Shown here piece by piece: positions 1 through 9,565 of a DNA stretch of 64,000 bases (its first letter is position 1; each line of letters starts with the position of its first letter). Source of the stretch: Bordetella genomosp. 4 (lineage in GTDB: Bacteria > Pseudomonadota > Gammaproteobacteria > Burkholderiales > Burkholderiaceae_B). Where the stretch lies: contig NZ_NEVQ01000008.1 of the NCBI RefSeq assembly GCF_002261185.1, positions 248,001 to 312,000 of the forward strand, given 5' to 3'. A program made the position numbers and the translations under genes. Under the pieces are notes generated by a model, which had not been told where the DNA came from, did not search any database, and saw only the letters and a program-made list of their open reading frames with translations.

Positions 1-611
1 GCTTCGGTCATGCGAGGCAGCTCGACCAGTTTGTTCTGGATGCTGTACCAGCCGCCGCCGTGCATTCTGCCCACCAGGTCCAGGCGGGGCGTGTCGATAT
101 GGCAGCGTTCTGCGTCCAGCACGGCATCATCACGAATGTGCATGGCGAGAATATCGGCCACAATGATGCGCCGATGGGCAGAGACATCCAGATGCTGCTG
201 CACGCGGCATTCCATGGCGACCGGGCTGGCCGCAATGCGAGGAGGCGCTACCTTGTTCGAGGCGGCGATTTCCAGGCCGGCTGCTTGCAGCTCATCCACG
301 CCAGGCGCGAAATCGATCGCCGTGACGTTCATTTGCGCCATCAATTCCGACGACACCATGTTGATCACGAACCCTGCACCGATGTGCAAATTGGCAGCGG
401 TATCCTTGTGCACGCCGTCTGGCCGCGTGCCTATGCCAACGCACACCACAGGCGGCTCGCCAGACATCGCGCCAAAAAATGAGAACGGGGCAGCGTTATT
501 GCGCCCTTGCTCATCCTGGCTCACGATCCACGCGATCGGACGCGGCACGATCGTCGCCGTCATCAGCTTGTAGGCGTTATTTCCTTTCAGTGCAGAGATA
601 TCGAAATACAT
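1..611 (-). CDS. flavin reductase-like (FMN-binding split barrel) protein, partial
   Basis: The reading frame starts at an ATG at 611 and runs leftwards without a stop off the window edge, giving 203 codons. The N-terminal part (residues about 15-60) carries the pattern of the flavin reductase-like domain: an RPIAWIVS stretch, then APFSFFGAMSGEPPVVCVGIG-like text typical of proteins binding FMN in a split barrel (DIM6/NTAB type flavoprotein oxygenases). Such proteins reduce or bind free FMN and often serve two-component oxygenases, but the partner is not visible here. The C-terminus is missing. The neighbouring pldA is on the same strand upstream with an 87-bp gap. The domain call is good; substrate and partner are unknown. 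Confidence 0.8.
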   Translation of the reverse strand, partial: MYFDISALKGNNAYKLMTATIVPRPIAWIVSQDEQGRNNAAPFSFFGAMSGEPPVVCVGIGTRPDGVHKDTAANLHIGAGFVINMVSSELMAQMNVTAIDFAPGVDELQAAGLEIAASNKVAPPRIAASPVAMECRVQQHLDVSAHRRIIVADILAMHIRDDAVLDAERCHIDTPRLDLVGRMHGGGWYSIQNKLVELPRMTE

Positions 612-698
612 GGTCTGGCTTTGTATGTGTTGGCGGGGCGTACCGCGTGCGGGGCCGCAAATGGTGCCAGCCTCGTCAGCGATACGGTGTTCACCTCA

Positions 699-1994
699 TT
701 ATGGCACTAGCGACAGACCGATACGGAACTGCGATTCGTTGCGCTGGTTATAGCCCAGCAAGGTTTCGCCGTAGCCGTTGAAGTACTGCAAATGCAGATA
801 GCCGTTCATGTCCAGCCACGTCCGTTTCAGCGGCCAGGCAAAATCCAGTTGAGTCGTACGGTGACGGCTCGCGCCCTGGCGATACATCGCGGATATCACT
901 GCGCCGTTGTCTTGTGCCCAACGCAGATTCCAGTCCACATATCCGGCATAGTCGGTGTAGTCCGAGTTCTCGTCCTCCACCGCAAAATAGGCCTTGATCC
1001 TGGGCGCAAAGGTCAAGGTGCTGCCGCTGTCGAAACGGTAATTGATGGCTGGCTGGACATAGAAATCGTTCAACGAGCGCGAGTCTTCGCCATCCTTGCC
1101 GTTGGACATGTGTTCGACACCGGTATTCAGGCCAAGGCGCCAATTCTGGTTGCTGGAGTTCCACATATTGTCGTTCAGCCAGAACACGCTAGGGTTGAAC
1201 GTGGTGTCGATAAACGGCATGGAATCGCCTTCCAGATCCCACAGCGAGCGTTGCGTATAGCCGATGTAGAAGTTCTCTCCAAAGGTCGGCGCACGGCCGC
1301 TGGGCGGATTGAATAGGCGATATTTGGCACTGATCTGAAAGCGCGCCGTCGTCCCGCCACGAGTACCGATATCGAAATAGATCGGTTCATACTCCGACAG
1401 CGCGCCACGGAACGCATCGAACGCCGAAGGTCTGTTCTCCATCTGCGCCAGCGCGGCCTGGTCAGGTGCCGGGCCGGCATCGGGTTGCGCGCCAGCCGCA
1501 GAGACGGCAGCGGCTGGCAAGGGCTGGCCCGTGCCAGCATCGACCACCGGACTGTTTGCCGGCGTGCTGGCCAGCGTACCCGTTTCCCGGCCTGAGACGT
1601 CCAACGCCATCATGGCGGGTTCGCCCTCGATGGACAGCGCCTGCAGGCCTTTGGCTTGTTGCGGCACCACAGTCGTCCACGCCATGCGGGCAAAATTGTT
1701 GACCGGGATGTTCATTGCCGCCTGCGGGCTGGCCAATGTTGCCATGCTGCGCACGACATTGCCGTCCGTTCCGCGCCACTGTACGACCAGTTGCGTGGGA
1801 GGGCGCCAGTTCGTGGCCGCCGTTCCGTCATTAAAGAGGACGGCTTGAATCTGTACCGTTTCACCCGGCGCCGCCGACGGCCGCTCCAGTTGATAAGTGA
1901 TCCCGGCTGCCGCAGGCATCGCCGCGGCGAGCAGTGCGGTTAAAACCAGGGGGCGCAACGCGCCAGAAGACGAGGAGACCGTGTCCGAAAGCAT
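699..1994 (-). CDS. pldA: outer-membrane phospholipase A (OMPLA)
   Basis: A 431-residue outer-membrane phospholipase A1 that hydrolyses phospholipids reaching the outer leaflet. The C-terminal half (about residues 200-431) is the 12-strand barrel: EHMSNG gives His295 and Ser297, and SRSLN gives Asn309. The spacing (+2, +14) is the same as His142/Ser144/Asn156 of E. coli PldA, and Ser305 sits where the calcium ligand Ser152 lies. The protein ends in SLVP rather than an aromatic residue. A signal peptide of about 30 residues ends at PAAAG. Residues 31-195 are an extra domain absent from E. coli PldA (about 290 residues): a beta-rich, Ig-like part followed by an Ala/Pro/Gln linker. Active-site conservation makes the call firm; the role of the extension is unknown. 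Confidence 0.92.
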   Translation of the reverse strand: MLSDTVSSSSGALRPLVLTALLAAAMPAAAGITYQLERPSAAPGETVQIQAVLFNDGTAATNWRPPTQLVVQWRGTDGNVVRSMATLASPQAAMNIPVNNFARMAWTTVVPQQAKGLQALSIEGEPAMMALDVSGRETGTLASTPANSPVVDAGTGQPLPAAAVSAAGAQPDAGPAPDQAALAQMENRPSAFDAFRGALSEYEPIYFDIGTRGGTTARFQISAKYRLFNPPSGRAPTFGENFYIGYTQRSLWDLEGDSMPFIDTTFNPSVFWLNDNMWNSSNQNWRLGLNTGVEHMSNGKDGEDSRSLNDFYVQPAINYRFDSGSTLTFAPRIKAYFAVEDENSDYTDYAGYVDWNLRWAQDNGAVISAMYRQGASRHRTTQLDFAWPLKRTWLDMNGYLHLQYFNGYGETLLGYNQRNESQFRIGLSLVP

Positions 1995-2226
1995 AATCAG
2001 GCAGAGATAAGACGACGAGGCAATGTAGCATCGTCACGTTCCGGTGCCAGGATGCTACTGCAACGGCATGTAAAATGTAATCATTGTGTCGTACGTCTCC
2101 GGGTATCAGGCGCAAATCGCGGGATATTTTTCACGATTCCGATGAGTTTTTACATTCTGTGGGCTCAGATCGGTCGCCGCGAGACGGTACAATTGCCGCG
2201 CGTTATCATACGCACGGCCCCGATAC

Positions 2227-2303
2227 CCGCCCTTAGCTCAGTTGGATAGAGCACTCGCCTTCTAAGCGAGCGGTCACACGTTCGAATCGTGTAGGGCGGG
2301 CCA
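2227..2303 (+). tRNA. tRNA-Arg (anticodon TCT)
   Basis: A complete cloverleaf of 77 nt. Acceptor strands CCGCCCT (2227-2233) and AGGGCGG (2293-2299) pair. The anticodon arm CTCGC-CTTCTAA-GCGAG presents TCT, and the T arm ACACG-TTCGAAT-CGTGT is canonical. The discriminator G2300 is followed by an encoded CCA (2301-2303). It decodes AGA (and AGG by wobble). Confidence 0.97.
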
Positions 2304-2490
2304 GATCATCAAGGCCACACCCCCGGCAGCATTGCTGCGCGCCAGGCAACACCATGCGTCCTTTCGCATGGCTACCGCCTCAATAGCGCCCGCCCTACGA
2401 TCTCCTCGCAATATCAACGAACGTGATCGGTCGATTGGGCACAGGCTCCTCGTCGATCACATCCCATTGAAAACGACGAGGACCGATCTC

Positions 2491-3477
2491 ATGTCTGACC
2501 ATACCGCAAGCAAAGACCCTTCATCGCGCCGCAATGTCCTGATTGGCGGTGCCACCGCCGTAGGAACCCTGTTGGCGGCCGGGATGTCCCAGCCGGCCAC
2601 AGCCAAGGCGGTCACGCCAGCCGCTGCGGCTACGCGCGGTGCTGCCGCATCCAGCTCGACCATTGTGGCCAAGGACGGCACCCAGCTCTACTACAAGGAC
2701 TGGGGCGAAGGCCAGCCTATCGTTTTCAGCCACGGCTGGCCGCTGAACTCCGATAGCTGGGAATCGCAGATGTTGTTCCTGGCCTCGCAGGGGTATCGAA
2801 CCGTTGCGCACGATCGGCGCGGCCACGGGCGTTCCAGCCAGCCGTGGAAAGGCAACGACATGAACACCTACGCCGACGATCTCGCCACCGTTATCGAAAC
2901 CCTGGACCTGAAGAACGTTGTTCTGGTCGGATTCTCCACGGGTGGTGGCGAAGTCGCTCGTTATATTGGCCGTCATGGCACCAAGCGCGTTGCGAAAGCG
3001 GTCCTGGTCTCGGCCGTGACGCCATTCATGCTGAAGACGCCCAGCAATCCAAACGGAACACCTATCGAGGCGTTCGACGACCTGCGCGCGGCGCAATTGG
3101 CCAATCGCTCGCAACTGTATCGTGATTTCCCGTCGGGACCGTTCTACGGGTTCAATCGCCCCGGTGCCAAGGTATCACAGCCGCTGATCGATCTGTGGTG
3201 GATGCAGGGCATGCTCGGCGGACACAAGAACACCTATGACTCGATCAAGGCGTTCTCCGAAACCGATATGAGGGAAGACCTCAAGAAATTCGACGTGCCT
3301 ACGCTGGTCATTCATGGCGACGATGACCAAGTCGTGCCGATTGAAGCCTCGGGCCGCGCGTCGGTCAAGCTCATCAAGAATGCTAAGTTGATTGAGTATC
3401 CTGGTGCGCCTCACGGCCTGACCGATACGCACAAGGAAAAATTCAATGCGGATTTGCTGGCGTTTATTCGTAGTTGA
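2491..3477 (+). CDS. Tat-exported alpha/beta hydrolase, cofactor-free haloperoxidase type
   Basis: A 328-residue alpha/beta hydrolase of the non-heme chloroperoxidase/arylesterase group. The start at 2491 puts a twin-arginine signal ([20 protein letters not shown], residues 11-30) at the N-terminus; the frame is open further upstream but lacks this logic. The mature enzyme shows [10 protein letters not shown] (oxyanion region), the nucleophile elbow GFSTGG with Ser149, the acid in HGDDDQVVP (277-283) and the catalytic His308 in GAPHGL. This class hydrolyses esters and, with peroxide and organic acid, acts as a perhydrolase. Export by Tat to the periplasm is predicted from the RR motif. It is monocistronic, with a tRNA upstream and pntB convergent downstream. 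The native substrate cannot be read from sequence. Confidence 0.9.
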   Translation: MSDHTASKDPSSRRNVLIGGATAVGTLLAAGMSQPATAKAVTPAAAATRGAAASSSTIVAKDGTQLYYKDWGEGQPIVFSHGWPLNSDSWESQMLFLASQGYRTVAHDRRGHGRSSQPWKGNDMNTYADDLATVIETLDLKNVVLVGFSTGGGEVARYIGRHGTKRVAKAVLVSAVTPFMLKTPSNPNGTPIEAFDDLRAAQLANRSQLYRDFPSGPFYGFNRPGAKVSQPLIDLWWMQGMLGGHKNTYDSIKAFSETDMREDLKKFDVPTLVIHGDDDQVVPIEASGRASVKLIKNAKLIEYPGAPHGLTDTHKEKFNADLLAFIRS

Positions 3478-3488
3478 TTAGTAGTTTT

Positions 3489-3522
3489 CCTCCACGCGAA
3501 CGAGTACGCAGTCGCGTGGAGG
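3489..3522. terminator. hairpin between convergent genes
   Basis: A perfect 11-bp stem (CCTCCACGCGA / TCGCGTGGAGG) with a 12-nt loop lies between the convergent hydrolase and pntB genes. Neither side has a U tract, so it is a terminator-like or mRNA-end-stabilising hairpin rather than a classical intrinsic terminator. Confidence 0.5.
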
Positions 3523-3550
3523 ACGCCAGCGGATTGTGCCGATTACCGGC

Positions 3551-4963
3551 TCAACCCTTCAGTGCGACCAAGACTTCATCCAACATTTTCTTGGCATCGC
3601 CAAACAACATGCGGTTGTTTTCTTTGTAGAACAGCGGATTGTCCACACCCGCATATCCCGATGCCATTGATCGTTTCATTACGATCGAGGTTTTGGCCTT
3701 CCAGACTTCCAGCACCGGCATGCCGGCGATGGGACTGGACGGGTCTTCGGCGGCGCTAGGATTGACGATGTCGTTGGCGCCGATGACGATGGCAACATCC
3801 GTATCGGGGAAATCTTCGTTGATTTCATCCATCTCCATCACGATGTCATAGGGCACCTTCGCCTCGGCCAGCAGCACATTCATGTGGCCTGGCATACGGC
3901 CTGCCACCGGGTGAATGGCAAAGCGGACGTCCACGCCTTTTTCGCGCAGTGTCTTGGTGATCTCGTACACCGTGTGTTGAGCCTGGGCCACCGCCATACC
4001 GTAACCCGGCACGATGATGACGCTTTTGGCGTCACGCAGCATCTCGGATGTCTCGGCGGCGCTGACGGGCACGACTTCACCTTGAGGCTCGGCTGCATCG
4101 CTTTTCTTGGCAGGCGTACCGCCGCCCGAGCCAAAGCCACCCGCAATGACGCTGATGAAGTTGCGGTTCATCGCCGTGCACATGATGTACGACAGGATCG
4201 CACCCGATGAGCCGACCAGAGCACCCGTCACAATCAACAGGTCATTGCTCAGCATGAATCCGGTAGCGGCGGCTGCCCAGCCCGAATAGCTGTTGAGCAT
4301 GGAGACGACCACAGGCATGTCCGCGCCGCCGATGGCCATGACCATGTGTATGCCGAACAGCAGGGCAATCACGGTCATCACAATCAACGGCAGCATGCCG
4401 GCATTGACGTCGGGCGCTGCCAGGAATTCCCGGCCGAACCAGATCACCACCAGCAGGGCAATCAGATTGAGCCAGTGGCGCGCGGGCAGCAACAGCGGCT
4501 TGCCGCCGATGCGCCCTGCCAGTTTGCCGAACGCGATCAGCGAGCCCGAGAACGTGACCGCACCGATCAGAATACCGACGTAGATTTCCACCTCGTGGAT
4601 GATTTTCTCCGCACCTTCGTATTTCATGGTGGGGTCGATATAGCTGGCGAATCCGACGATGCAGGCCGCCAGACCCACCAGGCTATGCATGAGCGCGACC
4701 AGCTCAGGCATCTGGGTCATTTTGACGACCTTGGCTGCATAGAGACCGATGCCGCCGCCCACAACCAACGCAATGACAATCCAGGCAATGCCTGAGGTGC
4801 TGACGCTGGGGCCGAACACGGTCGCCAATACGGCCAGCGCCATGCCGATCATGCCGAACAGATTACCGCGACGTGAAGTTTCTGGATTGGACAGGCCACT
4901 CAAACTCAAGATAAAGAGAATGGCGGCACCGAGATAGGCCACCGTGGCGAGACTTTGGGACAT
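3551..4963 (-). CDS. pntB: NAD(P) transhydrogenase subunit beta
   Basis: A 470-residue beta subunit of the proton-translocating transhydrogenase, which transfers hydride from NADH to NADP+ using the proton gradient. Residues 1-275 are hydrophobic membrane helices (domain II), including ALMHSLVG with His93 at the place of the E. coli beta-His91 proton-channel residue. After an acidic/Pro/Gly linker (278-305) comes the NADP(H)-binding domain III with the fingerprint [10 protein letters not shown] (320-329) and the distal [18 protein letters not shown] motif. Length matches the family (E. coli PntB 462). It lies 28 bp downstream of pntA in the same operon. Confidence 0.97.
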   Translation of the reverse strand: MSQSLATVAYLGAAILFILSLSGLSNPETSRRGNLFGMIGMALAVLATVFGPSVSTSGIAWIVIALVVGGGIGLYAAKVVKMTQMPELVALMHSLVGLAACIVGFASYIDPTMKYEGAEKIIHEVEIYVGILIGAVTFSGSLIAFGKLAGRIGGKPLLLPARHWLNLIALLVVIWFGREFLAAPDVNAGMLPLIVMTVIALLFGIHMVMAIGGADMPVVVSMLNSYSGWAAAATGFMLSNDLLIVTGALVGSSGAILSYIMCTAMNRNFISVIAGGFGSGGGTPAKKSDAAEPQGEVVPVSAAETSEMLRDAKSVIIVPGYGMAVAQAQHTVYEITKTLREKGVDVRFAIHPVAGRMPGHMNVLLAEAKVPYDIVMEMDEINEDFPDTDVAIVIGANDIVNPSAAEDPSSPIAGMPVLEVWKAKTSIVMKRSMASGYAGVDNPLFYKENNRMLFGDAKKMLDEVLVALKG

Positions 4964-4991
4964 GATGATGTCTTTCCTTTATTTATTGTTC

Positions 4992-6602
4992 TTATTTACG
5001 GAACATGGCGAGCATGCGACGGGTGACGGCAAAGCCGCCAAACATATTGACCGCTGTGAGCACGAGCGCGGCAAAAGCCAGCCAGTGAATCAGCGCATCG
5101 GGTCGATCGTTCACGCCCGCTGTTGGCGGCGCGATCTGCACTAGCGCCCCGATGGCAATGATGCTGGAAATGGCATTGGTCACGCTCATCAGCGGTGTGT
5201 GCAGTGCAGGGGTCACATTCCACACCACCATGTATCCGATGAAGCACGCCAGTACGAACACCGTAAAGTGCCCCAGGAATGCTGCCGGCGCATAGGCGCC
5301 GATGAACCAGAAGGCCACTGCCGCGACGGCAAAAATGATCGCGAGCGTTTTGGCCGGCAACGGACCGCTGCTGCCATGACCGTGGCCGCCTTTCTTTTCG
5401 GCAACAGGCGCTGCCGGTTTGGCAGTTGTGGCAGGAGGCGTTGCGGGCTTTAGCGGTGGAGCGGGCCAGGTAATGGCGCCGTCCTTGATTACCGTCAGGC
5501 CTCGGATCGCATCGTCCTCCATATTGATCACGGCATGCCCGTCCTTGGCCTTGCACAGTTCCTCGGCAAGGCGCAGCAAGTTGGTGGCGTACAGCGTGGA
5601 CGACTGTTTGGCCAGGCGCGAGGCCAGGTCGGTATAGCCGATGATCGTGACGCCATGACGCACGACGGCTTCGCCGGGTACGGTCAGCTCGCAATTGCCG
5701 CCTTGCTCTGCGGCCATGTCGACGATGACGCTGCCGGGCTTCATCGATTGCACCATCTCGGCGGTGATGAGCTTGGGCGCCGGTTTGCCGGGGATCAGAG
5801 CCGTGGTGATGATGATGTCCGCGTCTTTTGCTTGCTGCGCGTACATCTGTCGCTGCGCGGCCTGAAAGCCTTCGCTCATGACTTTGGCGTAGCCGCCACC
5901 GCCGCTGCCTTCTTCTTCGTAGTCGACTTTGACGAACTCGCCGCCCAGGGATTTGACCTGATCGGCGACTTCGGCGCGGGTATCGTTGGCGCGTACGATG
6001 GCGCCCAGGCTGGCCGCCGTACCGATGGCCGCCAGGCCTGCCACACCGGCGCCTGCGATGAAGACTTTGGCAGGCGGGACTTTACCTGCTGCGGTGATCT
6101 GTCCGTTGAAATAGCGCCCGAATGCGTTGGCTGCCTCAATGACGGCTCGGTAGCCGCTGACCCCGGCCGTGGAGGTGAGCGCATCCATTTTCTGGGCGCG
6201 TGACAGCGTGCGCGGCAGGCAGTCAATGGCCAGCACGGTTGCCTTTTTCGCGGCGAGTTGCTGCATCAGATCCGGATTTTGGGCGGGCCAGATGAAGCCG
6301 ATCAGGGTCCCGCCTTCGCGCATCAGGGCGACTTCTTCGGTGCTGGGAGGGCGTGTTTTGAAGACAATGTCGGATTCTGCCCAGAGCGCCGCGGCGTCCT
6401 GGACGATCTCTGCACCTGCGGCCGAATAGGACTCATCGCTGAAATTGGCCGCCTCGCCGGCGCCAGCCTCGACTGCAACCCGAAAACCCAGTTTGACGAG
6501 TTTTTCTACCGCTTCGGGTACCGTGGCGACGCGCTTTTCGCCAGGAAATATCTCGCGGGGTACGCCGATTCGCTGCGGCGATGAGATGGTGTCTGACTGC
6601 AT
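4992..6602 (-). CDS. pntA: NAD(P) transhydrogenase subunit alpha
   Basis: A 536-residue alpha subunit carrying the cytoplasmic NAD(H)-binding domain I and the membrane part of domain II in one chain. The start at 6602 is preferred over an in-frame TTG at 6605 because GAGGGAGG stands 6-7 nt upstream of the ATG. Domain I has the alanine dehydrogenase/PNT N-terminal text (GVPREIFPGEKRVATVPEAV) and the Rossmann loop GAGVAGLAAIGTA. A Pro/Ala/Thr linker with a GHGHG patch (about residues 385-420) leads into four hydrophobic segments with the conserved TPALHTPLMSVTNAISS region. In many bacteria alpha is split in two (PntAa/PntAb); here it is fused as in E. coli (510 aa). The first gene of the pntAB operon. 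Confidence 0.97.
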   Translation of the reverse strand: MQSDTISSPQRIGVPREIFPGEKRVATVPEAVEKLVKLGFRVAVEAGAGEAANFSDESYSAAGAEIVQDAAALWAESDIVFKTRPPSTEEVALMREGGTLIGFIWPAQNPDLMQQLAAKKATVLAIDCLPRTLSRAQKMDALTSTAGVSGYRAVIEAANAFGRYFNGQITAAGKVPPAKVFIAGAGVAGLAAIGTAASLGAIVRANDTRAEVADQVKSLGGEFVKVDYEEEGSGGGGYAKVMSEGFQAAQRQMYAQQAKDADIIITTALIPGKPAPKLITAEMVQSMKPGSVIVDMAAEQGGNCELTVPGEAVVRHGVTIIGYTDLASRLAKQSSTLYATNLLRLAEELCKAKDGHAVINMEDDAIRGLTVIKDGAITWPAPPLKPATPPATTAKPAAPVAEKKGGHGHGSSGPLPAKTLAIIFAVAAVAFWFIGAYAPAAFLGHFTVFVLACFIGYMVVWNVTPALHTPLMSVTNAISSIIAIGALVQIAPPTAGVNDRPDALIHWLAFAALVLTAVNMFGGFAVTRRMLAMFRK

Positions 6603-6815
6603 CAAATGCCTCCCTCTTTATGGATACGGTTTTTTACTGTCCGTATTCATATCATGGATCTGCCGAATACGGGGCTTCGACCTATAGTTTGCAGGGGCAT
6701 ATTGGCCTTCAGGAGGGCGCACAATCAGGCCCCGTTTGGGCCGGCGGAGACGGGCGCTGGTCTATCCCGTTGTGACGAGGGGACTACCCCTGGCATGGCG
6801 TCACCGGCCATGGCC

Positions 6816-8306
6816 TCACGATTGAAATGCTGGGCCCGTCGGACACATTCTCATTCCCTTGCCCAAGCGGGTCCAGGGCAATTGCGCCGGATCGGCGATG
6901 AAAGGGCCAGGCGCGCGCGCCACCAGGATCTCTTGCGCAATGTCGCCAAAATCCGCGCGAAAATGCACGGAACTCTTGTTCACCAGTATCTTTTTGGTCT
7001 CCGGATGAATGCCGACGGCTCGATACATATTTCTATCGAGCAGTTGGGCTTTTGCCGAGCTCACGGCGATTTGTACGCCATCGATTTCAAGACAGGCCAT
7101 GAGACCGAGATCGGCGGCCTTGCCGTGCATCATCGGTCCGCCATAGACGAATTTGCCATCGGATAGCGCTACGACTCGAAAACGGCCTTCGAAAGGGGCA
7201 TCCCCAGGTACTTTCGGGCATCCGCCTAGAGCGATGTCGACGCTCGCTCCAACGCCGGCCTGGTGTGCGGCAGCGGCGGCTGCTGCGTCACATATCAATC
7301 CGATGGCGGCATCTCGGACCTTTGCGTTCACCAACGCACGCAGCAACCCCGTGGTATTCGAGTCGCCGCCGACGCCTGGATTGTCCTGCGTATCCGCGAT
7401 GATGACTGGACGCTGGGCATGCTGGGCCACTTGCACTGCGTGCTGTATCGCAGCGTCCGGCTCCGTGAATTGCACGGCCCATTGGTCCTCCGGCTCAGTC
7501 GCGAACTCGTAGAGTTTCGCGACCGCGGCTTCAACTTTTTTTTGATCGCTGCCATAGCCCCATATCACCGGTCCGCATTCGGCAAAGTCAGCGGCAGGAA
7601 AGCCGGGGGTGAAGGATAAAGACAGCATGCCATCTCGCTCCAATAGTTCCAGGAAATCATAGATCCCTTGAGCGGGCTGCAGCATCGTGGACATGCTGTT
7701 GACAGGGATCAGGAACGGAAGGCGCTTTGCCACCAAGTTGAGGGGCGAGCGGGATTCATGCAGGACCAACATCAACGCTGCTGCCCGGCGTCCCGTTGCG
7801 GCCATGTCGACGTGGGGATAGGTACGATAGGCTACCAACGCATCGGCTAAGCTCAGCATGGCCTGAGTGACGTTCGCATGCAGATCGAGCGACACGACGA
7901 TATTGACATCAGGCCCGGTTATGGTCCGGATGCGGGTGAGCAGCTCGCCTTCGCCATCGTCCAGGTGCTCTGTCACCATTGCGCCATGCAAGTCCAGGTA
8001 GATCGCATCATATTGCGCTGTCTCGACGGCTTGCAGAATCTCACCCGCAATACGTTCGTAGGCATCTCGGGTGACATGCGCCGAAGCGCCCGCGCCCGCC
8101 CAGATCACGGGCGTCACGGTATGACCGGCCTGGCGTATGGCGTGAATAAAGCCGCTGATGGGCAGATTCACATTCAGTAGATCAAAGATCTGCTCACCTC
8201 GCACCATTGCAGGAAAATCTTCGCCACGTACGAAGCTCTCATATGTTGCGGGTGTTGGAGCAAAGGTATTGGTTTCGTGTTGAAAGCCTGCAATAAGAAT
8301 ATTCAT
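6816..8306 (-). CDS. M81 family metallopeptidase, MlrC-like
   Basis: A 496-residue protein of the M81 family, whose founder MlrC (microcystinase C) degrades linear microcystin products. The start at 8306 begins directly with the family N-terminus MNILIAGFQHETNTF; the upstream in-frame extension is low-complexity Thr-rich text without support. HETNTF (10-15), LDLHGAM (104-110) and SLDLHANV (139-146) supply His/Asp residues of the family's zinc site, and the C-terminal third has the ALGGCPKVPGDAPFEG-type segment of the second domain. It sits 58 bp downstream of a Bug binding protein, a pairing common in Bordetella-type genomes. The real substrate is unlikely to be microcystin; a small peptide or amide is an inference. 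Confidence 0.88.
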   Translation of the reverse strand: MNILIAGFQHETNTFAPTPATYESFVRGEDFPAMVRGEQIFDLLNVNLPISGFIHAIRQAGHTVTPVIWAGAGASAHVTRDAYERIAGEILQAVETAQYDAIYLDLHGAMVTEHLDDGEGELLTRIRTITGPDVNIVVSLDLHANVTQAMLSLADALVAYRTYPHVDMAATGRRAAALMLVLHESRSPLNLVAKRLPFLIPVNSMSTMLQPAQGIYDFLELLERDGMLSLSFTPGFPAADFAECGPVIWGYGSDQKKVEAAVAKLYEFATEPEDQWAVQFTEPDAAIQHAVQVAQHAQRPVIIADTQDNPGVGGDSNTTGLLRALVNAKVRDAAIGLICDAAAAAAAHQAGVGASVDIALGGCPKVPGDAPFEGRFRVVALSDGKFVYGGPMMHGKAADLGLMACLEIDGVQIAVSSAKAQLLDRNMYRAVGIHPETKKILVNKSSVHFRADFGDIAQEILVARAPGPFIADPAQLPWTRLGKGMRMCPTGPAFQS

Positions 8307-8364
8307 TTTTAAGGTGTCCTGAAGAGTCGTCGTAGTCGTGTCTGCCTGCGCTGTCGGCGCAGTG

Positions 8365-9429
8365 TCATTGCGGAGACAAGGCAATGGATTGGGTCATGTT
8401 CTTGAATTTGGCGATTTCGCTGGCATAAAACGACGCAGACGCTTCGAGTGATTGCGACGGCGAGGGCTGCGTGCCGGACAGTGCTAATGCCTGTCCCATT
8501 TCAGGGCCATGGATAGCCTGGTTTGCGGCATCCAACAGAATGCGCACACGGTCTTCGGGAATACCGGCTTTGGTCATGACGCCAGTCCAAACGGAGTGGA
8601 CCATCTCTTGCTTTTGCGGGATGTTGCTTTCGCTGATCGCAGGCACGTCGGGCAACGTAGGCATACGTTGCCGATCAAGCACATTTACCGCTTTGATCTT
8701 GCCAGTCTCAATGAGTTGGATCGAGTTTCCTATGTTGGGAAGAATGGTGAAGTCAATTGCACGGCCCACGAGATCCTGCATCATGGGAGTGGCCCCTTTG
8801 TAGGGAACTTGTACCAGTTGAGCCCCTGTTGTTTGTGCGATGTATTCAGAGATGATGTGGTACATCGATCCATGGCCCGGACTGCCGAATGTCAGGCCAT
8901 TGCTCCCGGTGCGTTTACCCGCCGCGATGATTTCCTCCAACGAGTGATAGGGCAGATCTGATCGCGCCATGACCACCAGCGGGTGATTGGAGATAGGTGC
9001 CAGCAGCACCATGTCTTCGGGCTTATAGGTGGCGGCAGTGTTGGTGAGCGGCGCCAGAATGGCTTCGTTGGGGGAGCCCAGAATCAGCGTATAGCCATCC
9101 GCCGGTTGGTTCAGCAGGCGGCGTGCCGCCAGCGCGCCACCTGCGCCGGGGACGTTCTCCACAATCACTGTTTGGCCCAGCACTTTAGACATGGTCGGTT
9201 GCAAGGCACGCGCCAGCACATCGGCGGGCCCGCCTGGAGGAAAAGCGACGAGCATCGTGATGGGTTTGGACGGGAATGGCTGTTCGGCGGCGGTAGCGTG
9301 GGTACCTATGGCCGACAGCGCCACCGCACTCGCGGCGAGACAGATCATTTTCTTTCGTAGGCGTGCGATGGTCTCCCCTACCCGGCGCCTTGTCTGCGCG
9401 CTGGCATCCAGCATCATGCGTTTCGTCAT
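8365..9429 (-). CDS. Bug family tripartite-tricarboxylate-type substrate-binding protein
   Basis: A 354-residue periplasmic binding protein of the Bug (TctC-like) family. The start at 9429 is chosen because AAGGGG lies 8-13 nt upstream of this ATG; a TTG 21 nt earlier has no such site. A long basic N-region precedes a hydrophobic signal segment ending GTHATAAEQ, and the mature protein opens with the diagnostic KPITMLVAFPPGGPADVLAR and VENVPGAGGALAARRL. Bug proteins bind small carboxylates or related solutes with a buried water-mediated loop. No TctA/TctB membrane components occur in the window, as is usual for orphan Bug genes. It forms a probable operon with the downstream M81 peptidase and is divergent from a LysR regulator. 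Confidence 0.93.
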   Translation of the reverse strand: MTKRMMLDASAQTRRRVGETIARLRKKMICLAASAVALSAIGTHATAAEQPFPSKPITMLVAFPPGGPADVLARALQPTMSKVLGQTVIVENVPGAGGALAARRLLNQPADGYTLILGSPNEAILAPLTNTAATYKPEDMVLLAPISNHPLVVMARSDLPYHSLEEIIAAGKRTGSNGLTFGSPGHGSMYHIISEYIAQTTGAQLVQVPYKGATPMMQDLVGRAIDFTILPNIGNSIQLIETGKIKAVNVLDRQRMPTLPDVPAISESNIPQKQEMVHSVWTGVMTKAGIPEDRVRILLDAANQAIHGPEMGQALALSGTQPSPSQSLEASASFYASEIAKFKNMTQSIALSPQ

Positions 9430-9565
9430 GCTTTTTCCCCTTACCTTCAATGAGTGCCCTCAGGGCGATTGATGTAGAAGCATTATTTGAGAGAGAAAGT
9501 GTTCGAGCAATAGCAATTTATTTCTTATATAGTTGCTATATAGGCAACACTCCAGACATGCGACC
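9430..9565. promoter_or_regulatory. divergent promoter region Bug/LysR
   Basis: A 136-bp AT-rich gap between the divergently transcribed Bug operon and the LysR gene. It includes TATATAGTTGCTATATA (9533-9543 area), a short inverted repeat of the size LysR proteins bind. No experiment supports the operator; it is an inference from layout and local symmetry. Confidence 0.45.
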
